DNA of 64,000 bases from Halobacillus litoralis. Lineage in GTDB: Bacteria; Bacillota; Bacilli; Bacillales; Halobacillaceae. Location: the NCBI RefSeq assembly GCF_009856415.1, contig NZ_WMEZ01000005.1, forward strand, positions 124,001 through 188,000, read 5' to 3'. The first letter of the stretch is position 1, and each line of letters starts with the position of its first letter. Positions 1 through 9,818 of the stretch are shown in pieces. The position numbers and the translations under genes are program-made. The notes below the pieces were generated by a model. The model did not search any database and had not been told where the DNA came from. It saw nothing but the letters and a program-made list of their open reading frames with translations.

Positions 1-31
1 GGTATAGATAAGGAAACCCTTGGCCAGAATC

Positions 32-61
32 TTGACATAAACGAAACCAAACTACTTACAT
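32..61 (+). promoter_or_regulatory. SigA-type promoter of the DUF2187 gene
   Basis: TTGACA (32-37), an 18-base spacer and TTACAT (56-61) lie just upstream of the AGGAAGGGG ribosome binding site of the first gene. Inferred from consensus only. Confidence 0.55.
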
Positions 62-87
62 TCACTCACTAGGAAGGGGAATTTCTC

Positions 88-375
88 ATGGCTGATGAAA
101 ATATAAGCAAAAATTTAGTTGATGCTGCGTTTAAAAAGAAAGAATCAGAAGAACAAGAGGAAGTAAAAGAAGAGGAAAAAGCGACCGTAGGCGATATTAT
201 AACTTTCCAAAAAGACGGCCAACAGTTTGAAGCTGTCGTAACTTCTGCTAATTTACAAAACTCCGTAGTTTGCGACATGACTATTATGGATGATTTCCAC
301 GAGCGCAATTTAGATTTCGAAAAAACCGTTGTTGCTCATACAAACTACAGCATTAAAAAACGTCGCGACGTGTAA
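88..375 (+). CDS. DUF2187 (YkvS-type) small protein
   Basis: A 95-residue protein. The last about 63 residues match the DUF2187/YkvS pattern: V-G-D-I-I-x-F, a central V-C-D-M-T-I-M-D-D-F segment and a final V-V-A-H-x-x-Y. The family is a small SH3-like beta-barrel protein of unknown function in Bacilli. The first about 32 residues are an additional, highly charged, glutamate- and lysine-rich extension that the short B. subtilis YkvS lacks, consistent with a salt-adapted host. The ATG follows an AGGAAGGGG ribosome binding site. The gene is monocistronic, between its own promoter and a terminator at 398-433. No function can be assigned. Confidence 0.8.
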   Translation: MADENISKNLVDAAFKKKESEEQEEVKEEEKATVGDIITFQKDGQQFEAVVTSANLQNSVVCDMTIMDDFHERNLDFEKTVVAHTNYSIKKRRDV

Positions 376-397
376 GTTCAACAAAAGTAATATATAT

Positions 398-433
398 AAG
401 AGCATCATCCTTATTGAGGGTGGTGCTCTTTTT
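398..433 (+). terminator. Intrinsic terminator of the DUF2187 gene
   Basis: A 12-bp stem (398-409 with 419-430, two G-U pairs) ends in a T run. Confidence 0.8.
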
Positions 434-467
434 AAGTGGAGGAAAGTAGGTAATTTCTGGTTTTATA

Positions 468-962
468 GAAAACGTTTACAAAGTTGGCACAACTGACTTC
501 GTTGAAATCAGGAAATGGTGATATACTAAAAGTGTAAAGAAGATAACAAAAACAAATAAACAACTTAGGTGGCTCAACCATTGCGAGTTCGTTTCCAAAC
601 GAACGAAAATCACAGCCGATCAATGAAGGTTCATCCGTTTCATAAGGATGAAAAACAGTCTTGAAAGGGACAGGTGATAGGTGGCGGGGAGGTCTTGGTA
701 CGATGATTCCCTTTTGAAGTTAAATCGAGGGAGGAGTAAGGAAACGAAGACTATTCCCTTAGCTGGTGCTTTCTCTCTTCTTTTGAAGAGGGGAAAGGAA
801 AATGGGACTTAACAGAAGAAGGAAACGAATTCCCCGTAGAATTGTCCTTCGAGAAAGTCTGGAATCCAAAAAATGTGTAGGATCAAGGATGATTCTTACA
901 TGGTTGGGTCACCTAAGTTGTTTACTTCGCCCTGGCACTGTATAAGTGCCAGGGCTTCTTTC
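468..962 (+). ncRNA. Structured RNA of unknown family, copy 1 (with promoter and terminator)
   Basis: A cre-like operator (GAAAACGTTTAC, 468-479) and an extended -10 (TG-A-TATACT, 519-527) precede an RNA expected to start near 533. A 24-bp helix closes it (558-581 with 900-923, only two G-U wobbles). Inside are the GTTCGTTT/AAACGAAC hairpin, a TTCATCC/GGATGAA hairpin, an AGGGA/TCCCT stem around AAGGAAACGAA, a pyrimidine/purine hairpin (CTTTC...GAAAG) and an AAGGAAACGAATTC...GAATTGTCCTT stem-loop. An 11-bp terminator hairpin follows (929-939 with 945-955). The same layout occurs at 1059-1549 and 2423-2947. I do not recognise the family; it does not have RNase P, tmRNA, 6S or SRP RNA hallmarks. 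The function is unknown. Confidence 0.85.
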
Positions 963-1056
963 TGTTCATTGATGTTGCTGATCCACGGGAGTAAATTTAT
1001 AATGAACGGGATCAATAACACTAAGAAGGTGACGGAAGCTCTTCTTAACAGGCTCA

Positions 1057-1549
1057 ATGTAAACGTTTACAAATTTGGCACATCTGACTCCGTTGAAATC
1101 AGGAAACGGTGTTATAATAAGAGTGTAAAGAAGATAACAAAAAACAAATAAACAACTTAGGTGGCTCAACCATCGCGAGTTCGTTTCCAAGCGAACAAAA
1201 GTCACAGCCGATAAAAGAATGTTCATCCGCTGTATGGGATGAAATAACAGTCTTGATTGAGGCGGGTGATACAGCTATCTACAGATGTAGTGGCTAAAGC
1301 TTGGTAAGACCATTTAGATTGAGGGTTGAGTAAGGAAACAAAGAGCATTCCCTTAGCTCTTCTGTTGAAGGTTAGGAAGAAGAAAAATTAGACTTAACCG
1401 GAAAAGGAAACGAATTCTCCGTAGAATTGTCCTTCGAGAAAGTCTGGAAACTAGAAATATATGTAGGATCATGGATGATTCTTACATGGTTGGGTCACCT
1501 AAGTTGTTTTACACTCCCCCGTCACTTTCTTAAGTGACGGGGCTTTTTA
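1057..1549 (+). ncRNA. Structured RNA of unknown family, copy 2 (with promoter and terminator)
   Basis: The operator TGTAAACGTTTACA (1058-1071) is a perfect match to the CcpA cre pattern. It is followed by TG-T-TATAAT (1110-1118) and a start near 1125. The closing helix is 1150-1173 with 1486-1509. The 5' hairpin has a T-A to T-G change (GTTCGTTT with AAGCGAAC) relative to copy 1. The central stem is AGGG/CCCT. The terminator stem has different sequence from copy 1 but the same 11-bp length (1517-1527 with 1532-1542, then CTTTTT). It is oriented tandem to copy 1 and convergent with the ppk2 gene. Function unknown. Confidence 0.85.
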
Positions 1550-1601
1550 TGTACTGGTAATGAATTCCCAAGATGTTAATAAAAGAAGGAGACAGTTACT
1601 G

Positions 1602-2327
1602 TTAAAAAGAAGGATTTATACCCCTTAATTTGTTCTCAATCTCCTGAATAATGATGTGGTTGGTTTTGACTCTGGCATAATGTTTATTCTCTCCTTCTAC
1701 GATGCGCCACTTGCTTTCTGGAGTAGACGTGTGCTGAAACATATCCTCTACAGCTTCTTCATACATCTCCCACTTGGAACGATTTCTCCAGTCCTCATCC
1801 GTGATTTTCCATCTCTTTATAGGGTCTTGTTCTCTTTCTTGAAATCGTTTCAGTTGTTCTTCTTTAGAAATGTGCAACCATATTTTGATGACGAGATATC
1901 GATCTTTAGCAAGCAGGTGTTCAAATTGAACAATTTCGTTATAGGCTCGATTCCATTCGGAGACAGAAGCGAAATTCTCGACTCTTTCCACAAGAACACG
2001 GCCATACCAGGAACGATCAAAGATCGCTATTTTCCCGTACGGTGGAACCTTATTCCAGAAACGTTTGAGATAATGATGCCTCTTTTCGTTCGACGAGGGA
2101 GCGCCAATGGAATGGACCTCAAAACCGCGCGGATCGAGCCCGCTGGTTAACCTCTTGATTGCGCCTCCTTTACCCGAGGCATCCCATCCTTCAAAGACAA
2201 TAATAACGCCTAATTGGTTATCGTAGATGGATCGCTGCAGCTGAAGTAACTTCAACTGAGTCTGTTTCATTTCTTCCTTATACTGCTTTTTGCTTATGTC
2301 TAAGGATAGATCTACAGATTCCAGCAT
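1602..2327 (-). CDS. ppk2: Polyphosphate kinase 2 family phosphotransferase
   Basis: A 241-residue PPK2-fold protein. It has the Walker A loop G-W-D-A-S-G-K-G-G near residues 47-55, the Walker B segment D-R-S-W-Y-G-R near 104-110 and a lid rich in Arg/Lys (Q-D-P-I-K-R-W-K). The family transfers phosphate between inorganic polyphosphate and nucleotides (AMP, ADP or GDP) in the cytoplasm. The short single-domain form fits class I or III, but the preferred nucleotide cannot be read from the sequence. The ATG is preceded by GGAGAG. The gene stands alone between two copies of the structured RNA, on the opposite strand to both. Whether the RNA and polyphosphate metabolism are linked is open. Confidence 0.88.
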   Translation of the reverse strand: MLESVDLSLDISKKQYKEEMKQTQLKLLQLQRSIYDNQLGVIIVFEGWDASGKGGAIKRLTSGLDPRGFEVHSIGAPSSNEKRHHYLKRFWNKVPPYGKIAIFDRSWYGRVLVERVENFASVSEWNRAYNEIVQFEHLLAKDRYLVIKIWLHISKEEQLKRFQEREQDPIKRWKITDEDWRNRSKWEMYEEAVEDMFQHTSTPESKWRIVEGENKHYARVKTNHIIIQEIENKLRGINPSF

Positions 2328-2422
2328 ACCGTTCTCTCCTTTGAAGTTTTTGGTTTTAAAACCCTTTCTCTACTTATTCATCAAGGCATAAACTGAGCCG
2401 TGTTAAATATGATCTTATCCAA

Positions 2423-2947
2423 GTAAACGTTTACAATACAGACACAATTTCCTGCGTCCATATCCGTATCTGGTGGTATAATAAAAGTGTAAAGAAGATA
2501 ACAAAAGAACATAAACAACTTAGGTGGCTCAACCATCGCGAGTTCGTTTCCAAACGAACGAAAGGCCCCGACAATGGGAGGACGTTCATTCACGTAATAA
2601 GGATGAAAGCAGTCTTGAAAGGGGCAGATGATACAGCCGGCCTGCGGATGGTAGGTCGTGGAGAGGTCCGTGTAAGACAATCCCCCCTGTAAAAATTAAG
2701 CGAGCGTTGAGTAAGGAAACAAGAGAGTATTCGCTTAGCTGGTGTTTCATCTTTCTTTGTGAATCACAAAAGATGAAGAGAAGGCAAATGAGACTTAACC
2801 GGATAAGGAAACGAATTCTTAGAAGAATTGTCCTTCAAGGAAGTCTGAATTTCAAAAATGTGTAGAATCAAGGATGATTCTTACATGGTTGGGTCACCTA
2901 AGTTGTTTATTTCCGCCCCGGCACTGCTATAGTGCTAGGGCTTTTTT
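2423..2947 (+). ncRNA. Structured RNA of unknown family, copy 3 (with promoter and terminator)
   Basis: The operator GTAAACGTTTAC (2423-2434) and TG-G-TATAAT (2474-2482) precede an RNA starting near 2488. The closing helix is 2513-2536 with 2885-2908 and is identical in sequence to the other copies. The central stem is AGCG/CGCT where copies 1 and 2 have AGGG/CCCT, a full compensatory exchange. The variable hairpin (CATCTT...TTTGTG / CACAAA-AGATG) keeps its place but not its sequence. A terminator stem with one mismatch (2915-2925 with 2931-2941) ends in TTTTTT. This copy is divergent from ppk2 and convergent with the CaCA exchanger gene. Confidence 0.85.
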
Positions 2948-3001
2948 ATTTCAGAATATCAAAGACGAAAGTGATTTTCTCTTTAATAACCACTGGAGAT
3001 T

Positions 3002-3955
3002 TCAGTTTCTCAAAATAATGTAAACAAGATAGACGATATACATGGTCACAAGGACGAAACCCTCTGTTTTTCCGATTTTGTAATGGGTTCTTGAAAATAA
3101 AAACAATAGTAAACTTAGTGCGATCATAATCATGACATCAATAAAGATCTTTCCATTTACGGATAAAGGTGATATGACAGCGGAAGCCCCCAGAACAAAC
3201 AAAATATTGAAGATGTTGCTTCCCACTACATTCCCTAATGCAATTCCACTTTCTTTCTTCAATGCTGCGGATATGGAGGTTACGAGTTCAGGAAGGGATG
3301 TACCAATTGCGATGATGGTTAATCCCACTAACGTTTTACTCATTCCAAGATCATAGGCAATTTCTGTGCCGCTGTCTACCACCAGGTCGCCGCCAAAAAT
3401 AATAGCTACTAAACCTGCCAGCGTCACAAGACTGTTTTTCCCCCACTTCATACCAGGAGGGATGGCTTCATGTGTCGATTCTTTTCTACTTTTCAGCCCC
3501 ACCTCAATCACATAGTACATAAAAATAGATAAGAACAACAAAAAGATGATGCCGTCACTGCGTGTAAGCAAGTTTTCACTTAAACTCTGTAACTTCGTAT
3601 CACTAATAAGTACGAGTAATGCTCCAGTAGCGAGCAATACAAATGGGATTTCTTTTTTCGTTGTTTCACTCTCTACCATTAATGGGTATAGGAAAGCGGC
3701 AATCCCTACAACTAAAGTGACATTAAAGATATTACTTCCTACAACATTGCCCAGCGAAATTTCAGCATTTCCTTGTAAAGCTGCGATGATGCTGACTGTA
3801 GCCTCGGGAGAGCTTGTGCCGAAAGCTACGATAGTTAACCCTATTAAAATAGGAGGTACACGGAGTAGCCTGGCAATGTTGGAAGACCCATCAACGAATA
3901 GATCGGCTCCTTTGATTAATAAACCGAAGCCGACAATTAATAAAACGTATGCCAT
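3002..3955 (-). CDS. Calcium/sodium antiporter (CaCA family, YrbG type)
   Basis: An integral membrane protein of 317 residues with about ten hydrophobic segments. It carries the two inverted alpha repeats of the CaCA family, each built as G-T-S-x-P-E followed by G-N-V-V-G-S-N-I-F-N. The conserved Glu and Asn residues of these repeats bind the transported cation in the family. The expected reaction is exchange of Ca2+ for Na+ or H+ at the cell membrane. I chose the ATG at 3955. A TTG four codons upstream would leave only one base after AAGGAG. The gene appears monocistronic. A Ca2+ or Na+ exchanger fits a saline habitat. Confidence 0.9.
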   Translation of the reverse strand: MAYVLLIVGFGLLIKGADLFVDGSSNIARLLRVPPILIGLTIVAFGTSSPEATVSIIAALQGNAEISLGNVVGSNIFNVTLVVGIAAFLYPLMVESETTKKEIPFVLLATGALLVLISDTKLQSLSENLLTRSDGIIFLLFLSIFMYYVIEVGLKSRKESTHEAIPPGMKWGKNSLVTLAGLVAIIFGGDLVVDSGTEIAYDLGMSKTLVGLTIIAIGTSLPELVTSISAALKKESGIALGNVVGSNIFNILFVLGASAVISPLSVNGKIFIDVMIMIALSLLLFLFSRTHYKIGKTEGFVLVTMYIVYLVYIILRN

Positions 3956-4095
3956 ATTCTTCCCCAAACTCCTTTTATACTTTTTACTAGTTTTACCATA
4001 CCCTCATTCGTTGCAGTTAAAAAGTAGGGGGCAACTTTTTATGCTACGCACGGTGGTAAAGCATTGAAGGAGCAGGGGAAGTGCCACGCACCAAA

Positions 4096-4144
4096 AGAAA
4101 GCACCATGATGAATGCAACGGTAGCATTCATCATGGTGCTTTCT
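4096..4144 (-). terminator. Terminator with a perfect 21-bp stem
   Basis: 4096-4116 pairs without mismatch with 4124-4144 around a 7-base loop. On the minus strand the stem runs into CTTTCTTTT, just after the stop codon of the 99-residue gene. Confidence 0.8.
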
Positions 4145-4156
4145 ATTTATGCTTAC

Positions 4157-4456
4157 TTACTTCAAATTTTTACGGCTGATTAAATTTGATACAACAAAAG
4201 CAAGGTCGTCATTTCCATAGAGAGACAGCACTTCAAGAAGAGTCTCAGAATCGATATGATCGGACTCCTGCTTTGATACGGTCAACTCCAAGGCATCAAT
4301 CAGCTCTTTATTTTTCTCCTGATAAGGATAGGCCTCTTTATAAATGGCTATAGGATCCAGGTCGTGGTTGATGCACCACTGGGCAAAAAGCAAAATCATC
4401 ATTTTTTCACCTTTTTGATAATTACGAATCACTTCTTTTTCACGGCTTCGATCCAC
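4157..4456 (-). CDS. Small conserved-looking hypothetical protein
   Basis: A 99-residue, probably soluble and helical protein. The N-terminal half has a Q-W-C-I-N-H-x-L-D-P segment followed by an aromatic A-Y-P-Y-Q-E-K-N stretch. The C-terminal half is acidic and ends in basic residues. I do not recognise a characterised family. There are no membrane segments or signal peptide. The gene is a single transcription unit ended by the 21-bp hairpin at 4096-4144. The start at 4456 lies within a good coding frame, and AGGAGG follows on the complement immediately upstream. Confidence 0.6.
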   Translation of the reverse strand: MDRSREKEVIRNYQKGEKMMILLFAQWCINHDLDPIAIYKEAYPYQEKNKELIDALELTVSKQESDHIDSETLLEVLSLYGNDDLAFVVSNLISRKNLK

Positions 4457-4561
4457 TCAGCATGCCTCCTTTGTAAGCAGGGGACGTTTCTTGGCGTCTT
4501 CTTGCAACAGTTTCTTCCTACTATGATATCAGATATTTATCTTCCTTAGATGCGCATGACG

Positions 4562-4589
4562 AAAAAAACAGGAGGCGAGGTGCCTCCTG
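4562..4589 (-). terminator. Terminator of katG
   Basis: CAGGAGGC/GCCTCCTG stem (4569-4576 with 4582-4589) followed on the minus strand by seven T residues (4562-4568). Confidence 0.85.
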
Positions 4590-4597
4590 CTTCTTAC

Positions 4598-6862
<2,265 letters not shown>

Positions 6863-6879
6863 TTATAATCGGTCTTAGA

Positions 6880-6894
6880 TTATAATTATAATAA
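6880..6894 (-). promoter_or_regulatory. PerR-type box upstream of katG
   Basis: TTATAAT-T-ATAATAA matches the 7-1-7 PerR consensus (TTATAAT-N-ATTATAA) at 13 of 14 positions. A further TTATAAT half site lies at 6863-6869. Peroxide derepression is inferred from the family. Confidence 0.6.
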
Positions 6895-7025
6895 AAAGGC
6901 GCGAATTTTGAAAGGAAGAACCCTCTGATTTGCTGGAAAAATTTTATTTCATTAATAGTAGAATGAAAATGAATCATATTTTAGTAGATCCCTAGTGTGT
7001 ATGAAGCAGGAGGGAGGAGAGGCGG

Positions 7026-7166
7026 ATGGAGTTATTGGTAGAGATTAACGCATCGACCTCAAGAAAAAGTCTTCGCTTTTCAGATACAAATTCATTGAAA
7101 AATATTCCCATTGTGTATAGCATGAAAGCATTGATTCTAGTTAACGATGCTCCCGAGCAATCATAG
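7026..7166 (+). CDS. Possible 46-residue small protein
   Basis: An ATG preceded by a very long purine-rich Shine-Dalgarno (AGGAGGGAGGAGAGGCGG) opens a 46-codon frame ending in TAG at 7164-7166. The peptide is not hydrophobic and I recognise no family. It ends 24 bases before the next membrane protein gene, so it could be cotranscribed with it. The strong ribosome binding site is the main support; it could also be a leader peptide or chance. Confidence 0.4.
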   Translation: MELLVEINASTSRKSLRFSDTNSLKNIPIVYSMKALILVNDAPEQS

Positions 7167-7190
7167 AAAATCAGCCGATGAGATAGGGGA

Positions 7191-8561
7191 ATGATTGTGC
7201 GTCACATATCCAACTACTTATACATATTTTATTCATTCGTCTTTGCCTTGAATGTTGTTCACGTGTTTTGGAGCAACTCTACCTTATATACCATCATTGG
7301 AATTTTAGGAATCGTTATGCTGGCGATCAGTTTCCCTCGTGCCGATCGTGTGTTCAAAATCTTAGGGGTTGTGCTTTTAGTTGCTGGAGCGTTTTTCTTT
7401 TTCTCCAGCGATACGACATTCCGAGAGATTCCTTCGTTCTTTGCCGGGAACATTGGTCTTCTCTTTCTATTATCCATGCTTCCATGGATGAATAGTGTCG
7501 TGAAAGCGGGAAGGTATAACAAGCTTTTGCAATCCTTATTAGGAAATACCGCCAATGGACTTGGTTCCTTATATGTCCGAAGCGAAGTGACCATGGTATC
7601 CTTGGCCGCCTTCTTGAACTTGTCTTCTGCGACCATCTCTCAGGACTTGTTGAAGGAACAGTTGAAAGATGTGAAAACGGAAGTGAAGAACAGTTTCATA
7701 TTGATGGCGACTCTCCGGGGTTATTCGCTTGCTTTATTATGGAGTCCGCTTGAAATTCTGTTGGCGACTTCGATTTTCATTACAGGGGCGAATTATTTAG
7801 AGGTCCTGCCATGGATGCTGTTGATCGCGGTTCTTGGGATTTCGATGGATTCATTCATGGGTAAAATGATGTTCCGCAAGCATCAGATCGAAGCACCTTC
7901 ATTAGAAAAAGGGACCGGGAAAAGCCGTAAGAAACTGGTCCAGTTCATTGTCGCGCTCGTAATGTTTTTAGCGGTTGTTGTATTCTTAGGAAACGTCATT
8001 CAGCTGGACTTTCTTTTTGCTGTGACCGTATCGATTTTCCCGTTCGCTTTCACATGGGCCGTGCTTGTTAAACGGAGAAGAAGTTTCCTTCAGATTGGCT
8101 GGCCGACATGGAAATGGAAGACGAACCACTTGAGTAACTTCATCGTTCTCCTGCTCGCGCTTTCTTTTTTGACAGAAACACTGAACGCTTCGCCCTACTT
8201 GAAATATTTACAGGACCCGCTCATTGCGCTTGAGGGAAAACCGCTTCTCATTATGCTCTTCATTCAGGCCGCTTTCCTTGTGATGACCCTGTTAGGAGTC
8301 CATCCGCTGGCAACCATGGGAATCTTCGGTGGGGTCAGTGAGCTATTGATTGGAACATTTCCTGAGGTGACACTGACGATTCTTCTGTCTGCCTGTGCCA
8401 TTGCTACAGTACCTTCTGCCCCTTATGGTTTGATTGTTACCATTACTTCTGTAGCTTTACGGATGAATCCTTATCAAATAGTGCTCAGAAACCTGCCTTA
8501 TAGTATTTTGCTGGGTTTTTTAGGGATAGGAATTTCTCTCCTTACACTACTGGTCTACTAG
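7191..8561 (+). CDS. Polytopic membrane protein, possible ion or carboxylate permease
   Basis: A 456-residue protein with roughly 11-12 hydrophobic helices and a basic loop near residues 235-250 (K-G-T-G-K-S-R-K-K). The C-terminal third contains L-G-V-H-P-L-A-T-M-G-I-F and a long small-residue helix ending in P-S-A-P-Y-G. This is reminiscent of the discontinuous helices in ion-transporter-superfamily permeases. I cannot name the family, and the substrate is unknown. The start is the ATG after a weak GATAGGGGA site; a GTG two codons later is possible. The gene is followed by a strong bidirectional terminator. Confidence 0.7.
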   Translation: MIVRHISNYLYIFYSFVFALNVVHVFWSNSTLYTIIGILGIVMLAISFPRADRVFKILGVVLLVAGAFFFFSSDTTFREIPSFFAGNIGLLFLLSMLPWMNSVVKAGRYNKLLQSLLGNTANGLGSLYVRSEVTMVSLAAFLNLSSATISQDLLKEQLKDVKTEVKNSFILMATLRGYSLALLWSPLEILLATSIFITGANYLEVLPWMLLIAVLGISMDSFMGKMMFRKHQIEAPSLEKGTGKSRKKLVQFIVALVMFLAVVVFLGNVIQLDFLFAVTVSIFPFAFTWAVLVKRRRSFLQIGWPTWKWKTNHLSNFIVLLLALSFLTETLNASPYLKYLQDPLIALEGKPLLIMLFIQAAFLVMTLLGVHPLATMGIFGGVSELLIGTFPEVTLTILLSACAIATVPSAPYGLIVTITSVALRMNPYQIVLRNLPYSILLGFLGIGISLLTLLVY

Positions 8562-8619
8562 ATAATTTCCTATCAAATTCGAAAAGTAGGTCCTAAAACA
8601 ATAGAAGCTATAGTTAAAT

Positions 8620-8662
8620 AAAAGCCGAGCGGTAGAAGATAACTTTCTACCGCTCGGCTTTT
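8620..8662. terminator. Bidirectional terminator
   Basis: An 18-bp perfect stem (8620-8637 with 8645-8662) flanked by A and T runs separates convergent genes. Confidence 0.9.
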
Positions 8663-8671
8663 ATATTTTTG

Positions 8672-9286
8672 TTATTCAGGGGCACGCAATTCGTTTTCTG
8701 TTACCCATTTGTGATTTGTCACTTCCTGTTCACCGTTAACGGTTGTGAAGTCCACCATATAAACAGTGGTTTGTTCAGCCATGTCGATGGTTGCCTCTGC
8801 ACCATCCATTCCCTCCATATGATCAGCGGCAAGCGTTACTTCCGTTCCTTCTGCAAGAGGAGCATTTTCAGCATTTCCGAGCTCTTCGTGTATGACCCAC
8901 TTGTGATTTGTCACCGGGTCTCCACCGGTGGTCGGAGTAAATGATACGGCATAAGCGGTGGTATCAAAAGCGCCTGTCACGGTAGCTTCTGCGCCCTTCA
9001 TCAATGGGTCATGCCCCTCCGCATGCTCTGCTTCAATGATTACTTGATCGCCTTCTTTATAGGCAGGCTTTTCGGCTGGTTGCAATCCATCTGGAACTTC
9101 TCCATCACTTGACATGTTGTGACCGTGCCCTTCTTCCATGGAATGGTCGTCTTCCATATCATCACTCATTTCATCCTGGCTGGTTTCTTCTACCTCTGGA
9201 GTTTCTTCACTATTTTCACCATTCCCACACGCGCTTAGAATAATTAGCAGACTGAACAAGATCGTGATGACATAACCATTTTTCAT
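8672..9286 (-). CDS. ydhK: YdhK-type lipoprotein with two DUF1541 domains
   Basis: A 204-residue predicted lipoprotein. The signal peptide ends in the lipobox L-S-A-C. A His/Met/Asp/Glu-rich linker (G-H-G-H-N-M) follows, then two tandem DUF1541 repeats of about 60 residues, each ending in V-T-N-H-K-W-V. B. subtilis YdhK has the same size and architecture. The function is not established. The His/Met-rich linker and its position next to a copper-handling cluster suggest metal binding outside the membrane, which is inference. The gene is divergent from the copper operon. Confidence 0.85.
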   Translation of the reverse strand: MKNGYVITILFSLLIILSACGNGENSEETPEVEETSQDEMSDDMEDDHSMEEGHGHNMSSDGEVPDGLQPAEKPAYKEGDQVIIEAEHAEGHDPLMKGAEATVTGAFDTTAYAVSFTPTTGGDPVTNHKWVIHEELGNAENAPLAEGTEVTLAADHMEGMDGAEATIDMAEQTTVYMVDFTTVNGEQEVTNHKWVTENELRAPE

Positions 9287-9496
9287 TTCGCATTCCTTCC
9301 TTTTCTATATGATGGAAAACAATATACCAAATTTTTCTTCTACAGAGAAATAACAACCCTCTTAAAAACGATAAATGAATCTAAGGATATAGAGCAATGA
9401 AAAGAGGATGAAGAAAAAGTCTATAAAAAATCCATAAATTCTGCACAATTGATGGGGATGGTTTAATGAAGGCCTAAGGCTCCCTTATCATATTTT

Positions 9497-9514
9497 TATA
9501 CAGTACAAGGTATA
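9497..9514 (+). promoter_or_regulatory. Imperfect inverted repeat, possible CsoR-like site upstream of the copper operon
   Basis: TATAC-N8-GTATA precedes a TATTAT -10-like box. It resembles the clear CsoR-type site at 15506-15522 (both read TTATAC, then GTAC, then GGTAT), but is one base shorter. Weak. Confidence 0.3.
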
Positions 9515-9540
9515 GGTATTATAGAAAAGGAGGAATGACA

Positions 9541-9801
9541 ATGGGTGGAATGATGGATGGAAGTGGAATGGGAAACAACTTCTTCGGAGGTTTTTTCAGC
9601 TTTGGATTGATTCTATTGATTCTGATCATCGCGATTTTTTTCATCATCAGATGGATGATGAAACCAAATGCAAACGAGCGCAATTCAAATGATAGAGCGC
9701 GTGGGGAGACAAGGTCAAAAGAAGTATTAAAAAACCGTCTTGCAAGCGGGGAAATCACAGAAGAAGAATACGATCGTTTAAGAAAAAAATTGGATGACTG
9801 A
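9541..9801 (+). CDS. SHOCT-domain small membrane protein
   Basis: An 86-residue protein. The N-terminus is Met/Gly-rich (M-G-G-M-M-D-G-S-G-M-G), then comes one hydrophobic helix (about residues 20-37) and a C-terminal SHOCT motif (L-K-N-R-L-A-S-G-E-I-T-E-E-E-Y). SHOCT domains are short oligomerisation modules. The Met-rich head and operon position suggest a role in copper handling at the membrane, by inference. The ATG at 9541 has AGGAGG seven bases upstream; an in-frame ATG at 9535 is too close to that site. The gene's TGA overlaps the ORF leading into the multicopper oxidase gene. Confidence 0.85.
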   Translation: MGGMMDGSGMGNNFFGGFFSFGLILLILIIAIFFIIRWMMKPNANERNSNDRARGETRSKEVLKNRLASGEITEEEYDRLRKKLDD

Positions 9802-9818
9802 TGTTGGAGGTGGAAGTA

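Noticed and set aside
432-623. Minus-strand frame with F-R-S-F-G-N-E-L-A-M-V-E-P-P-K-L-F, repeated at 966-1226 and 2381-2680
   Set aside because: The three frames look homologous only because they are antisense to the conserved 5' part of the structured RNA. They have no ribosome binding site and the differences follow RNA pairing, not codon position.
873-1151. 92-codon plus-strand frame across RNA copies 1 and 2
   Set aside because: It runs through the terminator of copy 1 and promoter of copy 2 without a ribosome binding site.
533-2947. Possibility that the repeated RNA is RNase P RNA, tmRNA, 6S, SRP RNA or OLE
   Set aside because: There is no GAGGAAAGUCC/P4 pair, tag ORF, CCA end or 6S central bubble; three copies and ~430 nt do not fit. 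OLE is longer, usually single copy and near oapA, which is absent here. Not excluded by search.
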